NCBI GenBank assembly: GCA_002478245.1
Contig: DLMW01000029.1
Span: 6,529-13,302, forward strand
Length of the DNA: 6,774 bases
From: a bacterium UBP18_UBA7526
Lineage (GTDB): Bacteria > UBP18 > UBA7526
Direction of reading: 5' to 3'
In this document: positions 6,088-6,774 of the stretch, in pieces
How positions within the stretch are numbered: the first letter of the stretch is position 1
How the letters are laid out: every line of letters starts with the position of its first letter
Made by a program: the position numbers and the translations under genes
The notes under the pieces: generated by a model
The model's database searches: none
What the model saw: the letters and a program-made list of their open reading frames with translations, nothing else
Told to the model about the DNA's origin: nothing

Positions 6088-6774
6088 ACTGCACCTTTTT
6101 GATCGATATCTAAAATCTTATAATGGCTCCTGTGGCCTACCTTCTGAAAAGCACGAACCATGGCCTGGCCTATTTCTCCATTCTTTTCCTTATCATTCCC
6201 TATGGAGAAAGCGGCGATGGTAGAACCAGAGCCACTCAGAGCAACACCCTGAGCGCCAGCCTTCTTGGCTGCCCGAAAGATCTCCTCCATCCCAGGTATG
6301 AACTTTGCCCGATAGGGCTGATGGATCCTATCCTCCATGCTACTCTCTAAAACTTTAGGTTCACTGAAACCAGTAAGCGCCCCCACTGAGAGCATAGTAT
6401 TGCTTGAAGTAGCAACTACATCCTCCAGACTAAAACTCTTTGGTAAGACCTTGCGTGCCTCTATCGTTGAAACCTCGAAATCGGGAATGGCCGCTACTAT
6501 CTTTAGATCGCCGCGCAGAGGATATTTCACATATCTAACCTCTCCCTTTAATAACTGGGATGCGGTCAGTCCCCCCACTAAAGCCGGAACTACATTATCT
6601 GGATGGCCTTCCAATCTTGCTGCTATCCTGAGGATCTCATCTTGAGATAATTTATCCCCTACCAACCTATTGGCAGCGACCAGAGCCCCCAGGCGCGCCG
6701 CAGCAGAACTTCCTAGCCCCCTTGCCAAAGGGATGTTATTAAGTAATTTTAAGTGAACAGTGAACAGTGAACAG
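6078..6774 (-). CDS. thrB: homoserine kinase, 5' end outside the window
   Basis: GHMP-family kinase that converts homoserine to O-phosphohomoserine for threonine synthase; cytosolic. The frame stays open to the right edge, giving 231 visible residues of the roughly 300 expected; the N-terminal substrate-binding part is missing. Seen: NNIPLARGLGSSAAA, the glycine/serine-rich ATP loop of GHMP kinases; ARLEGHPDNVVPALVGGLTAS; AAIPDFEVSTIEARKVLP; SMEDRIHQPYRAKFIPGMEE, a homoserine-kinase signature; and the C-terminal GHMP motif as GVALSGSGSTIAAF. A TTG at 6726-6728 (L-A-R) falls inside the ATP loop and is not a real start. Upstream of NNIPL the coding sequence runs into a heptamer repeat reading SLFTVH. 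In the last motif Ser replaces the Pro usual in SG-A/S-GPT, a mild deviation. The stop (TGA 6078-6080) overlaps the start of lysC by 10 bases. Confidence 0.94.
   Translation of the reverse strand, partial: CSLFTVHLKLLNNIPLARGLGSSAAARLGALVAANRLVGDKLSQDEILRIAARLEGHPDNVVPALVGGLTASQLLKGEVRYVKYPLRGDLKIVAAIPDFEVSTIEARKVLPKSFSLEDVVATSSNTMLSVGALTGFSEPKVLESSMEDRIHQPYRAKFIPGMEEIFRAAKKAGAQGVALSGSGSTIAAFSIGNDKEKNGEIGQAMVRAFQKVGHRSHYKILDIDQKGAVCL
6752..6774 (-). repeat. perfect 7-bp tandem repeat inside thrB, running off the window (unit TGTTCAC on coding strand)
   Basis: Twenty-three bases with perfect 7-base periodicity, at least 3.3 copies of GTGAACA on the plus strand, continuing past the right edge. 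In the thrB frame it reads CSLFTVH and then joins LKLLNNIPLARGLGSS without a stop. This orientation has no stop in any frame, whereas the opposite strand (GTGAACA repeated) would hit TGA. How many copies lie outside, and whether the frame is kept there, cannot be seen. Confidence 0.85.

Noticed and set aside
6726..6728. TTG as the start codon of homoserine kinase.
   Set aside because: It falls within the conserved segment IPLARGLGSS, and the frame is open with family-like sequence further upstream; the gene is truncated by the window edge.

Overview
The window is a densely packed bacterial chromosomal segment with every recognisable gene on the minus strand. Reading in the direction of transcription (high to low coordinates) it holds: the 3' part of homoserine kinase (thrB, cut by the right edge), aspartokinase (lysC), citramalate synthase (cimA), a 10-TM AEC-family permease, and valyl-tRNA synthetase (valS, cut by the left edge before its stop). 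thrB and lysC overlap by 10 bases, and the cimA ribosome-binding site runs over the lysC stop codon. A 67-base gap then leads to the permease, and a 90-base gap with a hairpin leads to valS. No RNA genes, IS elements or CRISPR arrays were seen, and no stretch above 300 bases lacks a gene.

The source looks like a moderate-GC bacterium, possibly an uncultured or environmental lineage. Coding strands are purine-rich and Arg is written mostly AGA/AGG, a habit seen in many thermophilic and anaerobic bacteria. That is only a hint; no phylum can be assigned from this window.

The first three genes form an amino-acid biosynthesis block. LysC commits aspartate to the Lys/Met/Thr branch and ThrB activates homoserine for threonine. 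CimA makes citramalate from pyruvate and acetyl-CoA, giving a threonine-independent route to isoleucine. The permease may move an organic or amino acid. valS charges tRNA-Val, a housekeeping job. lysC carries a near-ideal internal Shine-Dalgarno and ATG that would yield a separate regulatory (beta) subunit, as known for some other bacterial aspartokinases.

The most unusual signal is a set of short tandem repeats, all with a 7-base period but different unit sequences, lying inside coding sequence and kept in frame: three in valS and one in thrB at the right window edge. Two units (AATCCCA and TGTTCAC on the coding strand) have no stop in any frame, and their tracts are perfect. The other two (AACTCTG and AAAAGTA) would produce an in-frame stop when repeated perfectly. 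In each of those tracts one variant unit sits exactly where the stop would fall and changes it to a sense codon (TGA to TTA, TAA to GAA). This suggests heptamer tracts that invade or expand in this genome and survive in genes only where they stay readable.
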